From: an uncultured Clostridia bacterium
Lineage (GTDB): Bacteria; Bacillota; Clostridia; TANB77; CAG-508
DNA: 49,836 bases
Assembly: GCA_947588945.1 (NCBI GenBank)
Contig: CANPZY010000011.1
Location: 1-49,836 of the forward strand
Direction of reading: 5' to 3'
Within the stretch, counting starts at the first letter, position 1. Every line of letters begins with the position of its first letter. Below, piece after piece: positions 1 to 7,788 of this stretch. The notes under the pieces were generated by a model, which worked only from the letters and a program-made list of their open reading frames with translations, was not told the origin of the DNA and did no database searches. The position numbers and the translations under genes are program-made.

Positions 1-146
1 TTATTTATTGCAACATTTAATAACTTCAAACTAAAAAGTAGTTCATTTTTATTCTTTTCATTTACCTTTCCTTTAAATTTCTCATAATCTTTTACTGTTT
101 CTTTATATTCTTCTTCTATTTCTTTAAAATATCTATCATATCTCAT
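1..146 (-). CDS. Phage small protein, 3' end cut by window
   Basis: An open frame starts with ATG at 146, overlapping the end of the HNH nuclease gene by 11 bases, and is still open at base 1 (48 full codons seen). The peptide is charged and helical (MRYDRYFKEIEEEYKE...). A small gene directly after an HNH nuclease at the start of the late region is often the small terminase subunit, but nothing in these residues proves that. Function not recognised. Confidence 0.6.
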   Translation of the reverse strand, partial: MRYDRYFKEIEEEYKETVKDYEKFKGKVNEKNKNELLFSLKLLNVAIN

Positions 147-573
147 TTTCTAATTCTTCTTTTATCCTCTTTCTTAAATTCTCTTTTTCTTTTGCTCTGT
201 TATATTCCTTTTCTTTCTCTCTTATATTAAATTCAATTATCTTTACTTGTAATGTTGTTGGTAAATTTTCAACATATTCTACATTGCATTTTTTATATTC
301 TTGGAATATTATATTCATTTTTGCTTGTACTTCTGTAGATTGTTTATTAAACCATATATGATTTTCTTCACTTAATAATGCTTCATTTTCTACTGTTGCT
401 TGTCCACCATTTCTTTTTTCTTTAATATGATGAAATGTAAGTTGTTTCATTCTTTCCATTTGCTTCTTTGATGTATATTTCCTATCTTTATCTTTTCTTA
501 GATGTAACTTATCAATAAAACATTCATTACCATATAATTCAATTAATCTTTCTTTTGCTGTCTTGTTACTCAT
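136..573 (-). CDS. HNH endonuclease (phage)
   Basis: A 145-residue protein with an HNH-type core: His-His in LTFHHIKEKRNGG near residues 46-58, Asn in VENEALL near 62-68, and a final His in ENHIWFN near 71-77. This spacing is that of phage HNH nucleases which sit next to the terminase genes and support DNA packaging. The usual flanking Cys pairs are absent, so it is a zinc-less or degenerate member. AGGAG lies 6-7 bases before the ATG. The downstream partial gene overlaps its stop codon, showing co-translation. Confidence 0.85.
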   Translation of the reverse strand: MSNKTAKERLIELYGNECFIDKLHLRKDKDRKYTSKKQMERMKQLTFHHIKEKRNGGQATVENEALLSEENHIWFNKQSTEVQAKMNIIFQEYKKCNVEYVENLPTTLQVKIIEFNIREKEKEYNRAKEKENLRKRIKEELENEI

Positions 574-583
574 TATTGCTCCT

Positions 584-971
584 TTAATTTATATTATATT
601 TAATAGAATCAAATTGTTCTTTTGTTACTATTGATTTAATATCTTCATTACACAAACATTTACAATCAGTTTCTTCTCCATTTGTTTCTAATACAGGTTT
701 TTCTCCATTAAATAAGTATTTGTCCAATACTTCATATCCGTTTACATAGTCTCCGTTCTTCTATTAGATCTATTACATTAAAACTCGGTTCTTTTAAAAC
801 TGTTCCATCATCATAAATATGCCAATCTAAATAACCACTTTTTCTCGTTACTCCAAAGTAAATATCTTTATTATCAGTCCAAGCTACATTATCTAAATCA
901 TTAATATTAGTAACTTTAGCTATTCCTCTTTTAGTTCTTACATATTCTCCAATTTCAATCTTATCTTCCAT
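584..971 (-). CDS. Phage hypothetical protein read through a CGG +1 frameshift
   Basis: In the standard frame the protein stops after 79 residues with IEERRLCKRI. At codon 73, GAA-CGG-AGA, skipping the C (base 755) gives GAA-GGA-GAC and the protein continues as IEEGDYVNGYEVLDKYLFNG to a stop at 584-586, directly before the ribosome-binding site of the HNH gene. The whole gene is 388 bases, 3n+1, 128 residues. Its two halves echo each other (EIGEYVRT and EEGDYVNG), as in the small phage proteins with repeated GDYV segments that I recall from clostridial phages. The stop/start overlap with the gene before it (TAATG at 971) shows it belongs to the phage operon. Function unknown. Confidence 0.8.
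753..755 (-). other. CGG +1 frameshift site 1
   Basis: In-frame CGG codon (C at 755). Context GAA CGG A; dropping the C gives GAA GGA. It restores 44 conserved-looking codons between here and the stop at 584. Confidence 0.8.
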
Positions 972-1327
972 TATTTATCCTCCAATAATTCTTGTAAAAG
1001 TCTAATTTCAGCATTTAATGTTTGTTGTATATGAAATATATTTCCTCCACATTGTGCTTTTAATATTTCTATTTCGTTTTCTATTTTCTTTTTAGGTATT
1101 GAATTAATATTTTCTTCAAATAATTTCTGATTTTCTCTATCCAATTTATAATTATCTTTTTGTAGTTTTTCTAATGCTTCTAATACTGTTTGCAAAGATT
1201 TTAGATCTTCTAAATCTAAAGTTGCTGTTACATTATTATTATTTTTCTTTATATCATCTTCACATAATTGTATTATTTCAGATAAATTTTTTATATCTTC
1301 TTCCAATTCCGTTTTATCTTTGTTCAT
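971..1327 (-). CDS. Phage coiled-coil protein
   Basis: A 118-residue acidic/basic protein with strong heptad-like Leu/Ile spacing throughout (two long helices around residues 5-30 and 40-75), predicted to be coiled coil. Its stop codon overlaps the start of the next gene (TAATG) and its start overlaps the end of the YopX gene by four bases, so translation is coupled. No catalytic motif; function not recognised. Confidence 0.75.
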   Translation of the reverse strand: MNKDKTELEEDIKNLSEIIQLCEDDIKKNNNNVTATLDLEDLKSLQTVLEALEKLQKDNYKLDRENQKLFEENINSIPKKKIENEIEILKAQCGGNIFHIQQTLNAEIRLLQELLEDK

Positions 1328-1698
1328 AATTCCTCCTTCAATAATTCTGGATTATCCCAAATATTGCCTATTACTTCTAAATTTTCAAAAATAAACAATT
1401 GATTATCACTTATTGCTGAATTAGTTAATGCAAATGTTCCATAAATAAATTCTATTTTTCCAATAACTTCTGTTTCAAAATAAAATGCTTTAACTATATC
1501 CCCTTCATATATCTTCTTTCCGTTTTTATCTTTTAATCCTGTGTATTGTCCTATTGTTTCTGGGATTACTTTTCCATATGTTCCTATTACAGTATTGTCT
1601 GGTGTTATTATCGCTGTTCCAGTTTTTTTTATATCTAAATTACCATAAGCCCACTTGCCACTATTTATTAACTTACCTCTAAATTCTATTTCTCTCAT
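1324..1698 (-). CDS. YopX family protein
   Basis: A 124-residue protein with the YopX signature: MREIEFRGK at the N terminus, KWAYGNL near 17-23, then IGQYTGLKDKNGKKIYEGD near 50-68 and a C-terminal VIGNIWDNPELL. YopX-family proteins are frequent in phages and prophages of Firmicutes; their role is unknown. Overlaps the following gene by four bases. Confidence 0.92.
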   Translation of the reverse strand: MREIEFRGKLINSGKWAYGNLDIKKTGTAIITPDNTVIGTYGKVIPETIGQYTGLKDKNGKKIYEGDIVKAFYFETEVIGKIEFIYGTFALTNSAISDNQLFIFENLEVIGNIWDNPELLKEEL

Positions 1699-1718
1699 AA
1701 TCCCTCCTAACTAATTTT

Positions 1719-2012
1719 TTAATTATAATGAGCAGGACTTCCAAAATGTTCTGGGTGTATTTTCCATTGTTTATAAAATTCTTTTGCTATTTCATTAAAA
1801 ACATAATTATTGAAATTAGAATTTTCTTTATCTTCAAATTCTACTGACATATATTCCACTTTATATAATTCATCGCAATTTTCCATTGATGTTCCAGAAT
1901 AATAAAAATCTTTATAATAATCGTGAGGCATTGTTCTTTCGTTTGGACTAATATGATAGGCTATTATCATATTATCTTTTAATAAACAATTTATATGTAT
2001 TGTTTTTCTCAT
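1719..2012 (-). CDS. Phage hypothetical protein
   Basis: A 97-residue protein rich in Tyr, His and Asp, with no recognised motif or membrane segment. It has a good ribosome-binding site (AGGAGGG) before the ATG and sits in the leftward phage operon between the YopX gene and another small ORF. Confidence 0.65.
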   Translation of the reverse strand: MRKTIHINCLLKDNMIIAYHISPNERTMPHDYYKDFYYSGTSMENCDELYKVEYMSVEFEDKENSNFNNYVFNEIAKEFYKQWKIHPEHFGSPAHYN

Positions 2013-2021
2013 ACTTCCCTC

Positions 2022-2225
2022 CTACTTAATCTTATTAATATAGTGTTCTACATTTATTTTTAAATGTTCTAATACATATAGTAATCTTTGTTTTTCTTCT
2101 TTATCTAAATTTTTAAATTGCTCTAAATTTCCATTTAAAGATAAATTATTAAATTTAACTTTATCTTTAATAAAATCTACTTCTGTCTGCAATACTTGTA
2201 TCATGCTCTCTATTGTTTCACCCAT
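2022..2225 (-). CDS. Phage hypothetical protein
   Basis: A 67-residue, mostly helical charged protein; the stop lies within the ribosome-binding region of the next gene. GGAGGG precedes the ATG. No known domain. Confidence 0.6.
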   Translation of the reverse strand: MGETIESMIQVLQTEVDFIKDKVKFNNLSLNGNLEQFKNLDKEEKQRLLYVLEHLKINVEHYINKIK

Positions 2226-2239
2226 ATTATAATTCCCTC

Positions 2240-2866
2240 CTACTTAAAATCATTTACTTTTATCTTAACAATTAGCCTGTTACCACATCTATCTTGCATT
2301 TCTACAAATGGTCTGCCTACTACTCCCTCTGCTTTTGCTGTTCCAAATCTTGAATTAGGCTCTGTTTTTACAAAATCTATTCCTTCTTGTATCGTTCCTT
2401 CTAATACAATAGGGACTACATCTATTCCAAAATATTTTGCAATATCTTCAACACTTTCTCTAGATTGCCAATTTCCTGCTATTTTTACATCAAATAATAT
2501 AAAGTCTTGTCCTTTTCTATATAAACCTCCGTTCTGGATTTTTTCTCCATAACCTTCACCACAAAGCATTACTTCTGTTTCTCCAAATTTTTGCTCAAAT
2601 AATTGCTCATTCTTTTCTCCTGCAAATAATTCGACTAATCTATTTGTTAATATTGCAGGTATTTGTCCGTCATCTGTTCTTCCTCCAAATGTTACTTTGT
2701 GTCCGTCCCACATAATTCTTATGTTAGTTCCATCTATCTTTTCTGTAAATTGCCATTTATTATCTTTTAAAAATTCTACTGTTTTATCAGCAAATTCTCC
2801 CTCCATTAGCTTTTTTGTTTTCTCATCTCTTTTGAATAATGTTTGTATTTTATGATATTCTTCCAT
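2240..2866 (-). CDS. RNA ligase family protein (phage)
   Basis: A 208-residue nucleotidyltransferase of the Rnl2/DNA-ligase superfamily. Visible motifs: motif I EKIDGTNIRI near residues 43-52, where the Lys would take the AMP; a motif IIIa-like DFILFDVKI near 121-129; motif IV EGVVGRP near 180-186; motif V LIVKIKV near 198-204. The enzyme would adenylate itself and seal RNA nicks, perhaps repairing host-cleaved tRNA during infection. It is compact, lacking a C-terminal domain. Immediately upstream is a coiled-coil gene one base away. Confidence 0.88.
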   Translation of the reverse strand: MEEYHKIQTLFKRDEKTKKLMEGEFADKTVEFLKDNKWQFTEKIDGTNIRIMWDGHKVTFGGRTDDGQIPAILTNRLVELFAGEKNEQLFEQKFGETEVMLCGEGYGEKIQNGGLYRKGQDFILFDVKIAGNWQSRESVEDIAKYFGIDVVPIVLEGTIQEGIDFVKTEPNSRFGTAKAEGVVGRPFVEMQDRCGNRLIVKIKVNDFK

Positions 2867-3142
2867 TTACTTTTCCTCTACTTTCTTTTCAAAATATTGT
2901 TTAAGTTCTTTAATACTTCTATTATCATCTTGTTTCCAAGCTTTTAAAATTTCATCTATTATTTTATTTTGCTTATTATTTTCTTGTTCTAGTTGGTTTA
3001 TGTATTGTAAAAGTGTTTCTAAATCATTACAAAAATCCTTATCTCCTTTGTGAATTATATTTACTCGACGCCCAGTTCTCATATTATAAATCCATTGTTT
3101 CGTTTTTTCTTTTGCTTTTTCTATTTCTTCTTTACTCAACAT
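2867..3142 (-). CDS. Phage coiled-coil hypothetical protein
   Basis: A 91-residue highly charged protein with a central coiled coil (LLQYINQLEQENNKQ). Its stop abuts the start of the RNA ligase gene, implying coupled translation. Small proteins of this kind are common in clostridial phages; no function is known. Confidence 0.7.
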   Translation of the reverse strand: MLSKEEIEKAKEKTKQWIYNMRTGRRVNIIHKGDKDFCNDLETLLQYINQLEQENNKQNKIIDEILKAWKQDDNRSIKELKQYFEKKVEEK

Positions 3143-3151
3143 TGCTACCTC

Positions 3152-3481
3152 CTAATTAGAACAATATATTAAAATACATTCATAATTTTCAAGCTTATCT
3201 ATTTCATCTTTTATTAGCTTATTAATTGTTTCTTCATTTTCGTTTTCTATATCCATACAATCTAATATTTCTTCTTCTAATTCATCTTTTTCATCTTCTG
3301 TATATACTCTATCTGAATATAGATATATTTTTGTTTTTTCTACACTTTCAATAATTTGCATTAATGAATAACCATATTCTTCACACATAGTATCATTATC
3401 TGCCATTATCATTATTGGTAAATTTGGATTTTCTTTTATCAATTCAAATAATTTTTTCTTGTTATCTTCACTTTTACTCAT
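3152..3481 (-). CDS. Phage hypothetical acidic protein
   Basis: A 109-residue acidic protein with a predicted alpha/beta N-terminal half (NLPIMIMADND near residues 19-29) and a Glu-rich C-terminal half. It overlaps the preceding gene by eight bases. Function not recognised. Confidence 0.65.
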   Translation of the reverse strand: MSKSEDNKKKLFELIKENPNLPIMIMADNDTMCEEYGYSLMQIIESVEKTKIYLYSDRVYTEDEKDELEEEILDCMDIENENEETINKLIKDEIDKLENYECILIYCSN

Positions 3482-3707
3482 TCCACCCTAGCTCCTTTAC
3501 TTTTTCATTTATTGCTTGTAGTTCTTGCATTGTTATTTTCTTAGAACAATAAGCATAAAGATTGACATTAAAATAATATTTTTCTACTGTTTGAAATATA
3601 AATTTGAATTGTATTATATATCCGTCTTTTTCATAAATAACAGCGAAAACGCTATCTTCTGTTTTTTTATATCCTAATTCTTCAAACATTTTATCTGCTT
3701 TACTCAT
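3474..3707 (-). CDS. Phage hypothetical protein
   Basis: A 77-residue protein with alternating beta-type segments (YIIQFKFIFQ, KYYFNVNLYAY) and a C-terminal helix. It overlaps the next gene and directly follows the PP-loop gene, so it is translated in series with them. Function not recognised. Confidence 0.65.
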   Translation of the reverse strand: MSKADKMFEELGYKKTEDSVFAVIYEKDGYIIQFKFIFQTVEKYYFNVNLYAYCSKKITMQELQAINEKVKELGWNE

Positions 3708-3708
3708 A

Positions 3709-4539
3709 TTACATCTCTATTCCTAAGACTCTATAACTTTCTTTAAAATACTCACATATAAAGTCTTTTTGTTTATTATTTAATAATTTTAATTCTTTTT
3801 CTGTATCATGTTTCCAACTTTCATAAGGACAACCCATACAGCCAGTTCTTTTTATCCCTTCACAACTATAAACTTTTGGTATTTCTATTTCATATCTTTT
3901 ATAAATTTCATCTAATATTTCATCTGTTAAATCATGTATAGGTGTAAATTTTTTATCCTTTGTAAAACAAGTATTATATTGTCTACTTCTCATTTTACTT
4001 TCACTAGCTCTTACTCCTAAAATAGGTTTTAAACCTCTTTCTTTTTCAAATCTTCTTGCTGGATCTTTCTTTAAATAATGACAACAAAGATGTGTTATAT
4101 TGTGAGCTTGTCCACTTAAAATATAATTCCTTGCTTTTTTTGAAATATTAAATCCTGTCTTATATGTACCATTTATTTTTTCTAATATTGTTTTACCAGG
4201 TTCTTTTCCTTTTCTCAAAGCATTTTGATAATAATAAATATAAAAATCTTGTTCTTTTGAAAAACATGGTATTCCATACTTTTCTTTAATTTCAAAAGGC
4301 TTTTTGGTAGGTAATAAAACTATATCTGAATAGTTATATATTCTATCTCTTATTTCAGGATATTCTAAATATGTATTTATTCCTACAATCTTTATATCTT
4401 TATTTTTCAAATAATTTTTTATGAACCATAATAAGAAGTGACTATCTTTTCCGCCAGAATAACTTAAATAATATTCTTTTGGATTAATCTTATTGAATTT
4501 TGTTTTTAAATCATATAAATATAAATCTACAATATCCAT
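3709..4539 (-). CDS. PP-loop ATP pyrophosphatase (PAPS reductase-like)
   Basis: A 276-residue adenine nucleotide alpha-hydrolase. The PP-loop SGGKDS sits near residues 28-33. A HLCCHYLKKDPARRFEKE segment follows near 150-167, then GVRASES near 176-182, and a CMGCPYESW cluster near 233-241, which with the CC pair could hold an iron-sulfur cluster. Phage members of the PAPS reductase/DndC-like group probably activate a substrate with ATP for sulfur or nucleotide modification; the exact substrate cannot be told from sequence. It starts with a good ATG and precedes small phage genes with almost no spacing. Confidence 0.88.
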   Translation of the reverse strand: MDIVDLYLYDLKTKFNKINPKEYYLSYSGGKDSHFLLWFIKNYLKNKDIKIVGINTYLEYPEIRDRIYNYSDIVLLPTKKPFEIKEKYGIPCFSKEQDFYIYYYQNALRKGKEPGKTILEKINGTYKTGFNISKKARNYILSGQAHNITHLCCHYLKKDPARRFEKERGLKPILGVRASESKMRSRQYNTCFTKDKKFTPIHDLTDEILDEIYKRYEIEIPKVYSCEGIKRTGCMGCPYESWKHDTEKELKLLNNKQKDFICEYFKESYRVLGIEM

Positions 4540-4559
4540 TTAACCCCTTTTCTACATTT

Positions 4560-4718
4560 TTACTTATTATCTATTACACTTAATATTTCAACTTCTCTAT
4601 TATTTATTTTTTCATTTATGTAATTAAAATTCTTTGAACTAACTAATATATTATTTAATACTTTATTGTCATAAATATATGTAATAATATTTCCTATTCT
4701 TACTCTTTTAACTCCCAT
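4560..4718 (-). CDS. Phage small hypothetical protein
   Basis: A 52-residue ORF (MGVKRVRIGN...) with a strong ribosome-binding site GGAGAT before its ATG. It begins two bases after the stop of the small membrane ORF upstream. Basic N terminus, no known domain. Confidence 0.55.
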   Translation of the reverse strand: MGVKRVRIGNIITYIYDNKVLNNILVSSKNFNYINEKINNREVEILSVIDNK

Positions 4719-4719
4719 T

Positions 4720-4806
4720 TTAATCTCCTTTCCAAAGATTATAGTAAACAGCTATTCCTAGAAATATCCCTATTAATATTCCAATTATTACTTTTTATAT
4801 AATCAT
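4720..4806 (-). pseudogene. Phage membrane micro-ORF with in-frame TAA at codon 4
   Basis: Ribosome-binding site AGGAGC and ATG at 4804-4806, then ATT ATA TAA, after which the same frame stays open for 24 codons and encodes a clean single-pass membrane peptide (VIIGILIGIFLGIAVYYN) ending in NLWKGD. The stop ends next to the start of the following gene, so the frame and spacing are those of a real operon gene. Either the TAA is a nonsense mutation, or it is suppressed; no alternative ATG, GTG or TTG start exists downstream of it. Confidence 0.45.
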
Positions 4807-4819
4807 TTTCTTTTGCTCC

Positions 4820-5012
4820 TTACATATCTATTTTTTGTTGTACCCCTAAATTTCTCCATATTTGATTTAAACTTTGTTGTACTGTTGGAGGTCTAGAATA
4901 TTTACAATTATAATTTCCTGTATAATACGGATTTTCTAATCCGTTGACAGCCTAGACACCATTCATTTTCTATTGCTTTTTTACAGCTAGGTATTAATTC
5001 TTTATATTTCAT
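4820..5012 (-). CDS. Phage Cys-rich small protein read through a CGG +1 frameshift
   Basis: In the standard frame the 5' part ends early after CLGCQRIRKSVLYRKL. At codon 24 (CAA-CGG-ATT) skipping the C at 4943 gives CLGCQGLENPYYTGNYNCKY and a frame that runs to the stop at 4820, directly before the next ribosome-binding site. The gene is 193 bases (3n+1), 63 residues. The resulting spacing of Cys residues (PSC, CLGC, NC) looks like a zinc-binding small phage protein. The ATG overlaps the ribosome-binding region after the stop of the upstream Cys-rich gene. Confidence 0.78.
4941..4943 (-). other. CGG +1 frameshift site 2
   Basis: In-frame CGG (C at 4943). Context CAA CGG A; dropping C gives CAA GGA and joins the two halves of the Cys-rich phage gene. 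Confidence 0.78.
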
Positions 5013-5015
5013 TAT

Positions 5016-5297
5016 TTAGTCCTCTATCACATCAAATCCATAATTTTTATACCATCTTATATGGTTTGTTTTTTGTAATTTTAAATCTTCTTCATACCTT
5101 TTTGAACGTTCGCACCATTCTTTAAAACATTTTTCGCATAAAGCTCTTCCCAATATAAAAATTAAATAAATATCTTCTTTCATATTTTCATTACAGTTAT
5201 CACATATAGCTAATCCTCCCCAATCAAAACAATCTTGATTTGTTACCTTTATATATGAATAACCTTTATTCGTATAATATAATTTCGCTCTTTTCAT
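5016..5297 (-). CDS. Phage zinc-ribbon-like hypothetical protein
   Basis: A 93-residue protein with two CxxC knuckles, CDNC near residues 32-35 and CEKC near 54-57, followed by a basic helix. This is the pattern of a small zinc-binding protein. It lies in the leftward phage operon; function unknown. Confidence 0.7.
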   Translation of the reverse strand: MKRAKLYYTNKGYSYIKVTNQDCFDWGGLAICDNCNENMKEDIYLIFILGRALCEKCFKEWCERSKRYEEDLKLQKTNHIRWYKNYGFDVIED

Positions 5298-5312
5298 TTT
5301 TTCTAATCCTTT

Positions 5313-5503
5313 CTATTTCTCTGGCATATCAAATACTGCTGTTTCTTCTATTACATTTGTATAGCCATCAACTTCTGCTGTTCTATATTTTCTGTATGAT
5401 TGTATTAATTTTTGCAATACTTCTTTTGCTCTTTCTTCTGTCTCATATTTTCCTAAAAGTACTTTTCCTTCATTGAAACAGCAAGCAACTTTAGTATTAT
5501 CAT
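5313..5503 (-). pseudogene. Phage hypothetical protein with disrupted start
   Basis: A good ribosome-binding site (GGAGG) precedes ATG at 5501-5503, but that frame closes after 16 codons. One base offset, a frame reads DDNTKVACCFNEGKVLLGKY and stays open to the stop at 5313, with no start codon of its own. Loss of one G after the ATG (ATGGAT to ATGAT) would explain this. There is no CGG here, so it is unlike the other frame breaks in the window and is either an ordinary frameshift mutation or a sequence error. Confidence 0.5.
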
Positions 5504-5512
5504 CTTAACCTC

Positions 5513-5740
5513 CTAAACTTTTTCTACTAAATCTGCTTTTATTAGTTCATATAAAGTATCTTCTCTTGTATGAAATAAATCTCCCAATCCTGCCATTTTA
5601 ACTTCTCTTGTATTTAAGTCTATTTCTAGCTCAATTACTTCTTTTTCTTTAGGTTTAGATTTATAAAAAAATCCAAATCTATTTTTAATTCCAAATTTTT
5701 CTAACTCTTTTAAATCTACATCATCTTTTATTTTAAGCAT
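5513..5740 (-). CDS. Phage hypothetical protein
   Basis: A 75-residue protein with beta-strand-like alternation (EVIELEIDLNTREVKM). Ribosome-binding site GGAGAT. No recognised domain; sits between two phage genes of DNA-binding type and small accessory ORFs. Confidence 0.6.
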   Translation of the reverse strand: MLKIKDDVDLKELEKFGIKNRFGFFYKSKPKEKEVIELEIDLNTREVKMAGLGDLFHTREDTLYELIKADLVEKV

Positions 5741-5753
5741 TGCTATCTCCTTT

Positions 5754-6092
5754 CTAGTATAAGTATGGAATATGATTAATATTGTCTAATTCCATTTTCT
5801 CCTGCTCTGTTGTTCTTCTATATACTGCTACTGATTTTCCAGTTTCTGTATCTTTCTTGGTTCCACATTCTATTAATTCGTGATATTCATTTACTAATTC
5901 AGTTAATCTTGGTCTAGTACAGTTCATATCAAATCTTTTTGGTGGATATTTAAAACTTCTTATTGTTTCTATCTCCCTTGCTGTCATTTTTTTGTTTCCT
6001 ATTATTTCTATTAATTGCATATATCTCGTTAGTCTTTTAGGCTTTATATCTTCAAAACTTAATTGTCTTGTCTCTTGAGTAATCAGATTCAT
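5754..6092 (-). CDS. Phage winged-helix-like protein
   Basis: ATG at 6090-6092 is preferred over the longer frame opening at 6155 because GGGAG lies ten bases before it and the longer form would overlap the replication gene. The 112-residue protein has a helical N-terminal region with KKMTAREIE, then RPRLTELVNEY and a beta-wing-like TGKSVAVYRRT near its C terminus, typical of small phage proteins with a winged-helix fold that follow the replication initiator. DNA binding is inferred, not shown. Confidence 0.6.
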   Translation of the reverse strand: MNLITQETRQLSFEDIKPKRLTRYMQLIEIIGNKKMTAREIETIRSFKYPPKRFDMNCTRPRLTELVNEYHELIECGTKKDTETGKSVAVYRRTTEQEKMELDNINHIPYLY

Positions 6093-6106
6093 TTTTACCA
6101 ACTCCC

Positions 6107-6637
6107 TTACTTTCCTAATAATTTCATTTGTTGTTCGTGAGTTAATAGCTCCCACTTTTCATCTTCTCTCATTTTTTTATTTTGTTTCATATAATCAAAA
6201 AAGTTTAATTTTTTTTCGCTTTTATATTTATTAATAAAATAATAATATATATTATTTTCTTTATTTAGTTGTTGTTGATTGATTGTTGCGTTGTCTGTTA
6301 TTTTGTTTGTTATTTTATTATTTACATTTTGATACAATTCATAGTTTTCAATGGTTATAACGGTAAATTTGTTTGTTGTTTTGCTTGTTATTTCGTTTGT
6401 TGATAGTAGTTTACGTAATGCTGTTCTTGTTTGCTGAACTGTTAAGCCAGTTTCTTCTGAAAGATGTTCTATTGATGTTATAAGTTGTCCTCTATTTACT
6501 TCTATACCGTTCCATACTTTTTCTTTATAATTAGCTTTTAATAATAGATGTAGAAACAATGTTTTTACATTAATGTCTTTATACCAACACCAATCAAGTA
6601 ATTTTCTATGAATACTTATCCAACTATCGTTTCCCAT
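6107..6637 (-). CDS. Phage replication initiator-like protein
   Basis: A 176-residue protein beginning SWISIHRKLLDWCWYKD, followed by NRGQLITSIEHLSEETGLTVQQTRTALRKL (too long to be chance): this is the winged-helix N-terminal region of DnaD/replisome-organiser type phage proteins. The central region is Asn/Gln-rich and low complexity, and the end is basic. It probably binds the phage origin. It lies between the SPFH gene and the recombination genes on one side and accessory genes on the other. Confidence 0.75.
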   Translation of the reverse strand: MGNDSWISIHRKLLDWCWYKDINVKTLFLHLLLKANYKEKVWNGIEVNRGQLITSIEHLSEETGLTVQQTRTALRKLLSTNEITSKTTNKFTVITIENYELYQNVNNKITNKITDNATINQQQLNKENNIYYYFINKYKSEKKLNFFDYMKQNKKMREDEKWELLTHEQQMKLLGK

Positions 6638-6694
6638 CTTTTCTCCTTTCGTAAATAGGAGCTAGATATTTATTGTCTAGCTCCTGATGAATAA

Positions 6695-7504
6695 TTATTT
6701 ATTTATATTTAGCATTGGTATATTTTCTCCTAATGTAGTTGTAGGAAGTTGTCCATTCCATTTTTCTATTAATTTCTGTTGTACTTCTAATTCTTTTAAT
6801 CTTAATGTTTTATCTGTTATTTGACCGTTTTGTAATTCCATTACTTTTGCATCTTTTTCAGCCTCAGATATTTCTTTTTCATTTTGTATTTTCTGTTTTT
6901 CAAGTTCTGCTTGTGCTGTCATTACTTCTTGTTGTTTTACAGCTTTTGTCTCTATTGCTTGATCGTACTGTTCTGAAAAATCAATATTTGTAATATTAAA
7001 TTCTGTTACAGTAAAGCCTTTATCTGCAATTTTATTTATAATGCTTTCTTGTATTTCGTTTGAAACTTCTGCTCTTTTCGTAATAAGTTCCTCTGCTGTA
7101 TATTGTGCCATTGATGATTTAATTGCTTCTAGGATTGCTGGATTTATAATTATATTTGTATAATCTTTTCCTACTTCTCTATATAATTTATTTGCAGTAT
7201 CTTTATTTACGTTATAATTAATTGCAACTGCTATATTCACTGTTTGCATATCTTTTGTTGAACCTTCTGATGCTGTTTCAATTTTTTGTGTTTTACAATC
7301 AATTTTTACTATTTTTTCTATAAATGGTGCTTTCATGTTTAATCCTTCTTGAATAACATCATCTTGTACTTTTCCAAATCTTGTTTTTACTCCTACATAC
7401 CCTGTTGGTACAGTTGTAATACTTGCTATACCAACTATTATTAATATAACTGCTAAAATTCCTACTACTATTCCTACTATTTTACCTATTTTTAAATCAT
7501 ACAT
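6695..7504 (-). CDS. SPFH/prohibitin family membrane protein (phage-borne)
   Basis: A 269-residue protein with one N-terminal membrane helix (residues 8-30, rich in Ile/Val), then the SPFH core (TGYVGVKTRFGKVQ near 34-47; VNIAVAINYNV near 88-98) and a coiled-coil tail (AELEKQKIQNEKEIS). SPFH proteins form ring or cage assemblies on membranes. Copies occur in clostridial phages next to replication genes; the role is unknown, perhaps membrane anchoring or protection against host proteolysis. The 57-base gap before the next gene holds no other feature. Confidence 0.9.
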   Translation of the reverse strand: MYDLKIGKIVGIVVGILAVILIIVGIASITTVPTGYVGVKTRFGKVQDDVIQEGLNMKAPFIEKIVKIDCKTQKIETASEGSTKDMQTVNIAVAINYNVNKDTANKLYREVGKDYTNIIINPAILEAIKSSMAQYTAEELITKRAEVSNEIQESIINKIADKGFTVTEFNITNIDFSEQYDQAIETKAVKQQEVMTAQAELEKQKIQNEKEISEAEKDAKVMELQNGQITDKTLRLKELEVQQKLIEKWNGQLPTTTLGENIPMLNINK

Positions 7505-7519
7505 AATTATTTTTTCCTC

Positions 7520-7774
7520 CTATTTATTTAAAATTTCTTCAAATATGCTTTTCATTTGTTTATAAGCTGAAGTTAACTCTTGCATTTGTTCATTTGATAA
7601 TTCCCCACTTTTTATTTTTTCTATTACCTTTTTATCTATCTTTTGAAACGCATGTTGACTTTTTATTAAATTATTATCAACTTTATCAGGTAATATTGAA
7701 AATACAAAATGAAGCAATGGATAATATGCTTGATTTTTTATTTTTTTCTTTTCTAATTCCTCTTGGCTAAACAT
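7520..7774 (-). CDS. Phage hypothetical protein
   Basis: An 84-residue basic, helical protein; no known motif. ATG follows GGAG at ordinary spacing. Located between the SPFH gene and an HNH-like gene. Confidence 0.6.
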   Translation of the reverse strand: MFSQEELEKKKIKNQAYYPLLHFVFSILPDKVDNNLIKSQHAFQKIDKKVIEKIKSGELSNEQMQELTSAYKQMKSIFEEILNK

Positions 7775-7788
7775 TTTTTTCTCCTTCC

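Noticed and set aside
5313..5503. Another CGG frameshift gene
   Set aside because: The break lies at the start codon, there is no CGG, and the shift is in the other direction.
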